A stretch of 46,396 bases of DNA, from positions 1-46,396 of the forward strand of contig JADHWY010000003.1 of NCBI GenBank assembly GCA_016783245.1, given 5' to 3'. Within the stretch, counting starts at the first letter, position 1. Each line of letters begins with the position of its first letter. Position numbers and translations under genes: made by a program. The stretch comes from Dehalococcoidales bacterium. Lineage in GTDB: Bacteria > Chloroflexota > Dehalococcoidia > Dehalococcoidales > BS750m-G39. Under the pieces are notes generated by a model. It was not told the origin of the DNA and searched no databases. It worked only from the letters and a program-made list of their open reading frames with translations. Shown piece by piece: positions 41,496-46,396 of this stretch.

Positions 41496-44400
41496 TTGAA
41501 AGAATTAACCATCAGTTCCGACGCACCAGGGGAAAGACTCTTTATGCTCGGCAATGAGGCAATAGCCAGAGGGGTTATTGAGGCTGGGGCTCAGGTGGTG
41601 GCTGCCTACCCTGGTACCCCCTCCAGCGAAATAATGGAAACCCTAGCCGGAGTAGCCAAGAAACTTGACATGTATGTCGAGTGGTCAACCAACGAGAAGG
41701 TAGCCTTTGAAGTAGCTCTAGCCGCCTCACTCTCCGGGTTAAGAGCTATGGCGTCAATGAAGCATGTTGGGGTAAATGTAGCCCATGACCCATTAATGTC
41801 AGCTAGCTATATAGGCGTAATCGGCGGCTTGGTTCTACTCTCTGCAGATGACCCCTGGGCATGGAGCTCACAGGTGGAGCAGGATAACCGGTTTATTGCC
41901 GAGCAGGGTTATATCCCCATCCTTGAGCCCTCTCATGCCGAGGAAGCCAAGAATATGGTGGCTGACGCCTTTGCCCTCTCTGAAGAATTTGGGCATCTCT
42001 TTATGGTCAGGTCAGTAACCAGGATAGGTCATGCCCGCAGCGATGTAACCCTGGGAGAGATATCAAGGGAAAAAAGGAAGGGCTTGTTTAAGAAAGACCG
42101 CTTCCGGTGGGTGCAAACCCCGACTGGCGCCAGGAAAAACCGACCACTTATGATTAAGCGGTTTGAGGAAATAAAGGAACGGGTAAATACACTCCCCTAT
42201 AACCAGCTAAAGCTAGTTAGTGGAGCCAAGCTGGGTATAATCGCCTCGGGAGTACCCTACAGTTATGCCAGGGAGGCAATAAACTGGCTGGGGCTTGACG
42301 ACAAGGTTTCGGTGCTCAAGATTGGAACGCCCCACCCTCTTCCCGAGGAACTGGTAACCAAGCTACTAAGTTCGGTGAGCGAGGTGCTGGTGGTAGAAGA
42401 ACTAGAGCCATTTGTGGAGACTCACGTTAAAGCCTTTGCCCAGGAAGCGAGTATCACGGTCAAAATCCATGGCAAGGATTTGCTTCCGGTAATAGGCGAG
42501 CTATCTACCAGCAAGGTTACCGAGGCTATTGCCAAGTTAACCAACTCCAAACTCCCGGTTAATTTTAGGGAGATAGAAAAACTCTGGGAAGAGACAGCTC
42601 CGCTATTGCCACTACGACCACCAGCCCTGTGCGCCGGTTGCCCGCACCGAGCCTCTTTCTATGCCATTACGATAGCAGCAAGAAAAGTGGCTAGAGACTA
42701 TGGTAAAGATGTACTGCCTATCTATCCAGGTGATATTGGCTGCTATACCCTGGGCTACATCCCTCCGCTAGAAGCTGAGGATGTCACTATCTGTATGGGA
42801 GCCAGCTTTGGTTTGGCCAATGGTTTTGCCCATGCCCAAGATGCACCAGTAATAGCCCACCTGGGTGACTCAACCTTCTTCCATGCCGGCATACCACCAC
42901 TAATAAATGCTGTCTACAATAAGGCAAACATAACTATGGTAGTGCTGGATAACGGGACTACGGCTATGACTGGTTTCCAACCTGATGCCGGCTCAGGCAA
43001 AACTGCTACTGGCGATGAGGCCATACAGCTAAAACCGGAAGAGATAGCCAAAGCATGTGGCGTAAAGTTCATCAAGGTTGTAGACCCCTTTGACCTGAAA
43101 ACAACCACCGATACCATAGAAAAGGCAATAAGGTTTGATGGACCCTCACTGATAGTTTCCCGAAGGCTCTGCGCCCGGATAGCAGAAAGGGAAAAGCGAA
43201 AGCTGGGAGAGAAAGTAGTCCTTTATTATATAGACCAAGAGAAATGCGTTAAATCTAAGAACAAAATAATGCCCTGTGCTGCTACTTGCCCCGCCGGTAA
43301 TGATATACCGGGTTTCACTAATCTGGTCAAGCAGGGAAAAATCAAGGAGGGGCTAGAGTTAATCAAGCAGACTAACCCACTGCCTGCTGTCCTAGGAAGA
43401 GTTTGCTATCATCCCTGTGAGACAGAATGTAACCGTGCTCAACATGATGAGGCAATCGCCATCCATAAGATAGAAAGACTCCTGGGAGACTATGAAATTA
43501 CCCTCCCCAGCGAAGAGGAGGTAAAAGCTAAGCGAGAGGATAAGGTAGCTATTATTGGCTCTGGACCAGCCGGCCTCAGTTGCGGTTACTACTTAGCCAA
43601 GATAGGATATCCGGTGACTATCTTCGAAGCTCTATCCGTGCCCGGTGGAATGTTGGCAGTGGGCATTCCTGAATATCGGCTACCCAAGGACGTGCTGAGG
43701 ACAGAGATTAAGAGAATTGAAGACCTGGGTGTTGAAATCCGCCTTAACACCCCCGTTGGCTCCGATGACGACCTCCTGCAGCAAGGATATAAAGCAGCTT
43801 TCATCGCTGTAGGCGCTCATAAAAGCATGAAGCTGGGTGCGCCAGGGGAGGAGCAGGAAGGAGTCGTTTCAGCCTTGAGCTTTCTCCGCGAGGTTAATCT
43901 AGGTAAGCAAGTAAGTGTCGGAGAGAAGACTGTCATTATTGGTGGCGGTAACGTGGCTATAGATGCCGCCCGCGTCGCTCTCAGACAAGGGGCAAAACAG
44001 GTATCTATCATCTACCGTCGCTCCAGAGCTGAAATGCCGGCTAGCGATGAGGAAATCGAGGCTGCCGAGGAAGAGGGTGTTAATGTTACCTACCTGGCTG
44101 CTCCGACCAAGGTTTTAGGTAACGGTAAAGTTAGCGGGGTAGAATGCATTCGGATGAAGCTAGGCGAGCCAGATGCCAGTGGGCGCCGGCGCCCCATCCC
44201 AATCAAGGGCTCCGAGTTTACTGTTGATGTTGACACAGTAATATCGGCTATTGGCCAGGCACCGGAACTCCCCTTTACTGATAACCAGCTTAAAGTTTCC
44301 CCCCAGGGCACCTTGATAGCTGATGCCAGCACTCTCGCCACTGGCAAACCGGGTATCTTCGCCGGTGGCGACATGGTTACTGGCCCAGCAACAGTGGCTG

Positions 44401-44798
44401 ATGCCATTGGTGCTGGTAGAAAAGCAGCAAACTCTATTGATAGATACCTGAGGGGAGAGGCTCTTGCCATAACCGAGGAGAAAATCCCCACTATCAGCTA
44501 CGAGGAGCTCTCTTTGGCTTGTATCGAGCCAGTACCGAGGGCAAAAGCTAGCAAACTACCTGTAGCTAAGCGGCTGGAGGGGTTCGCCGAGGTTGAAAGC
44601 GGTCTCAGCCAAGAGATAGCTACTGCTGAGGCTAAGCGCTGCCTTAGCTGTGGTGTGGGCAGTGAAAAGTGTATTATGCTGCTAGGCTGTCCAGCAATAT
44701 GGAGAGACGACGGCAAAACCATGGTCGATACCTCCATGTGTGATGGTTGTGCAATTTGTGCCCAAATTTGCCCCTACAAAGCTATAGTGCAGGAGTGA
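41496..44798 (+). CDS. iorA: Indolepyruvate ferredoxin oxidoreductase alpha subunit with an inserted GltD-like FAD/NAD(P) oxidoreductase and C-terminal ferredoxin domain
   Basis: IorA core 'GNEAIARGVIEAGAQVVAAYPGTPSSEIMETL' and TPP region 'GDSTFFHAGIPPLINAVYN'; GltD-like 'GRVCYHPCETECNR...VAIIGSGPAGLSCGYYLAKIGYPVTIFEALSVPGGML...IIGGGNVAIDAARVA'; tail 'CDGCAICAQICPYKAI'. Confidence 0.95.
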   Translation: MKELTISSDAPGERLFMLGNEAIARGVIEAGAQVVAAYPGTPSSEIMETLAGVAKKLDMYVEWSTNEKVAFEVALAASLSGLRAMASMKHVGVNVAHDPLMSASYIGVIGGLVLLSADDPWAWSSQVEQDNRFIAEQGYIPILEPSHAEEAKNMVADAFALSEEFGHLFMVRSVTRIGHARSDVTLGEISREKRKGLFKKDRFRWVQTPTGARKNRPLMIKRFEEIKERVNTLPYNQLKLVSGAKLGIIASGVPYSYAREAINWLGLDDKVSVLKIGTPHPLPEELVTKLLSSVSEVLVVEELEPFVETHVKAFAQEASITVKIHGKDLLPVIGELSTSKVTEAIAKLTNSKLPVNFREIEKLWEETAPLLPLRPPALCAGCPHRASFYAITIAARKVARDYGKDVLPIYPGDIGCYTLGYIPPLEAEDVTICMGASFGLANGFAHAQDAPVIAHLGDSTFFHAGIPPLINAVYNKANITMVVLDNGTTAMTGFQPDAGSGKTATGDEAIQLKPEEIAKACGVKFIKVVDPFDLKTTTDTIEKAIRFDGPSLIVSRRLCARIAEREKRKLGEKVVLYYIDQEKCVKSKNKIMPCAATCPAGNDIPGFTNLVKQGKIKEGLELIKQTNPLPAVLGRVCYHPCETECNRAQHDEAIAIHKIERLLGDYEITLPSEEEVKAKREDKVAIIGSGPAGLSCGYYLAKIGYPVTIFEALSVPGGMLAVGIPEYRLPKDVLRTEIKRIEDLGVEIRLNTPVGSDDDLLQQGYKAAFIAVGAHKSMKLGAPGEEQEGVVSALSFLREVNLGKQVSVGEKTVIIGGGNVAIDAARVALRQGAKQVSIIYRRSRAEMPASDEEIEAAEEEGVNVTYLAAPTKVLGNGKVSGVECIRMKLGEPDASGRRRPIPIKGSEFTVDVDTVISAIGQAPELPFTDNQLKVSPQGTLIADASTLATGKPGIFAGGDMVTGPATVADAIGAGRKAANSIDRYLRGEALAITEEKIPTISYEELSLACIEPVPRAKASKLPVAKRLEGFAEVESGLSQEIATAEAKRCLSCGVGSEKCIMLLGCPAIWRDDGKTMVDTSMCDGCAICAQICPYKAIVQE

Positions 44799-44803
44799 AA
44801 GAA

Positions 44804-45409
44804 ATGATAAAAGAATTCAATGTACTAATCTCTGGAGTTGGTGGACAGGGTGTAATCTTGATGTCAGAGCTTCTGGGGAACGCAGCAGTTAAAGATGGAC
44901 TGCGGGTTAGGGGCTCTGAAGTGCTGGGGATGGCAGTTAGAGGCGGTTCGGTATTCAGCAGTATCAGAATGGGAAGCGATGTATACGGGCCACTACCTCC
45001 CCTGGGAAAGTGCGACATCATAGTTGCACTGGAGCCATCAGAAGCACTACAAAACATTACCTTTCTGTCCAAGTCTAGCGTGGTCATACTCAACACCGCT
45101 ATAGTAATTCCATTCACCGTTTCCCTAGGACAAAGTAAGTACCCTAGCCTGGAAGCAATGCTGGAAAAACTAGGTAAGGCCTCAAGCAAAATAATTAAAC
45201 TGGATGCCTCCCAACTCGCCAGAGAGGCAGGAAACCTGCTAACAACTAATATTGTGATGCTGGGAGCATTATTCGGCACCAATCAGCTTCCGATAAAAAT
45301 AGAAACGGTGAAGGAATCCATCGAGGACCGCTTCCCAGCCAAGGTAATCCCGGTTAACTTTAAAGCCTTTGACCTCGGTTATCAGGCATGCCAAGAGGCA
45401 CTTAAATAA
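44804..45409 (+). CDS. iorB: Indolepyruvate ferredoxin oxidoreductase beta subunit
   Basis: 'FNVLISGVGGQGVILMSELLGNAAVKDGLRVRGSEVLGMAVRGGSVFSSIRMG'; preferred start MIKEF at 44804, just after the iorA stop. Confidence 0.93.
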   Translation: MIKEFNVLISGVGGQGVILMSELLGNAAVKDGLRVRGSEVLGMAVRGGSVFSSIRMGSDVYGPLPPLGKCDIIVALEPSEALQNITFLSKSSVVILNTAIVIPFTVSLGQSKYPSLEAMLEKLGKASSKIIKLDASQLAREAGNLLTTNIVMLGALFGTNQLPIKIETVKESIEDRFPAKVIPVNFKAFDLGYQACQEALK

Positions 45410-45429
45410 TTCGGGGTAAAGTTGTAAAG

Positions 45430-45460
45430 AGCGAGGCTAGCTTCAAGAGCTAGCCTCGCT
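45430..45460. terminator. Perfect 13-bp stem hairpin between convergent genes; possible bidirectional terminator
   Basis: AGCGAGGCTAGCT-TCAAG-AGCTAGCCTCGCT; no T-run on either side. Confidence 0.5.
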
Positions 45461-45493
45461 ACCAGTGCAAGCTTACGGCTTAACCGCTTCTAC

Positions 45494-46396
45494 CTACTGC
45501 AAAAGCTCCATAATATGCATTACCTTTACTGGCAGCTTGTCCCGTATAGTACTGTCAATCAACTGAATTTCACATCCCGGACAGCTACTAACTACAATAT
45601 CAGCCCCGGTTGACTCAATTGCTTCCACCTTCTTATCGGCAATCTTCTTGGACAGGTCATAGTAATAAATGCTAAACGTGCCTGCCATACCACAGCACCT
45701 GTCGGCGTTAGGCATCTCAACATATTCTACACCAGGTATTGACTTTATAATCTGCCGCGGCTGGTCTTTTATCCCCAGATGTCGGACAAGATGACACGGG
45801 TCGTGCCAGGTAACCTTCTTACCCTTAACCTCGGACGCAGGCTGGTAAGCTGACGACGGTAGCTTCAATACATCAACCAGAAACTCAGAAATGTCCTTTA
45901 CCCTTTCGCCGAACTTGGTATAAGCCTCTTTCCGCTCTGAGGTATCAGCCAAAAACTTCACATAGTCCTTCAACGCCGAGGTACAGGTAGCGCAGTCTGA
46001 AACGATGTAATCTACCCCCCCAAAGGCTTTTACATTAGTGTCAGCTAATCTTCTCCCTGTATCAAAATCACCAGCCCCCAGAAACACCGGTGCTCCGCAG
46101 CAGCCTTGTTCCTCGGGCACCACTACCTCTACGCCGTTCCTGGTCAGGAAATCGACTATATGCTTACCCAGTTCAGGAAAGACGAAATCAGTCATGCAGC
46201 CAGTAAAATAGCCCACCTTCATCCTGGTGGCAACACCAGCCGGGGGCTTATTTACTACCGGGACTATCTGCCGTAGAAACTTGGGGGCAATTTCAGGTAT
46301 CTGTCTCCCCTTACCCAGAGCCGACAGGAACATGGATAAATGCCTGATTGTGCCCTCGGTCTTGGGCAGGAAAATCCCCTGAAACCAGGAGGCAAA
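45494..46396 (-). CDS. (Fe-S)-binding oxidoreductase with two CCG domains (GlpC/HdrD/LutA-like), truncated by window edge
   Basis: 'GCCGAPVFLGAGDFDTGRRLADTNV' and 'RCCGMAGTFSIYYYDLSKKIADKKVEAIESTGADIVVSSCPGCEIQL'; frame stays open to the edge (ASWFQGIFLPKTEGTIRHLSMFLSALGKG). Confidence 0.88.
   Translation of the reverse strand, partial: FASWFQGIFLPKTEGTIRHLSMFLSALGKGRQIPEIAPKFLRQIVPVVNKPPAGVATRMKVGYFTGCMTDFVFPELGKHIVDFLTRNGVEVVVPEEQGCCGAPVFLGAGDFDTGRRLADTNVKAFGGVDYIVSDCATCTSALKDYVKFLADTSERKEAYTKFGERVKDISEFLVDVLKLPSSAYQPASEVKGKKVTWHDPCHLVRHLGIKDQPRQIIKSIPGVEYVEMPNADRCCGMAGTFSIYYYDLSKKIADKKVEAIESTGADIVVSSCPGCEIQLIDSTIRDKLPVKVMHIMELLQ

Noticed and set aside
44782-45282. 166-aa minus-strand ORF
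   Set aside because: Antisense to iorB; shadow ORF.

Overview
The window is most likely chromosomal DNA from a Chloroflexota/Dehalococcoidia-like bacterium. That assignment is an inference from gene content and order, not a search. It is dense with housekeeping genes: a molybdenum-hydroxylase operon, prfB with a programmed +1 frameshift, nfi, rpsP-khpA-rimM, a complete F1Fo ATP synthase operon on the minus strand, ppsA-dgt-dnaG-rpoD, ffh, sbcC, uvrA, and an indolepyruvate oxidoreductase pair. The main accessory segment is an AvaI/BsoBI-like restriction-modification island (about 29.1-31.96 kb). Its ribbon-helix-helix gene has a consensus-like promoter overlapped by a palindromic, tandemly repeated operator-like site. 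Best leads: (1) a diverged direct duplication of the sbcC/HD-hydrolase 3' junction flanking a small membrane-protein gene; (2) a 1100-aa IorA with a GltD-like flavoprotein inserted before its ferredoxin tail; (3) an unlisted 36-codon single-TM ORF between atpE and atpF, and a winged-helix-like ORF between atpG and atpD; (4) the RHH promoter/operator and a translationally coupled 31-codon mini-ORF in the R-M island. No CRISPR array, rRNA or tRNA was recognised.
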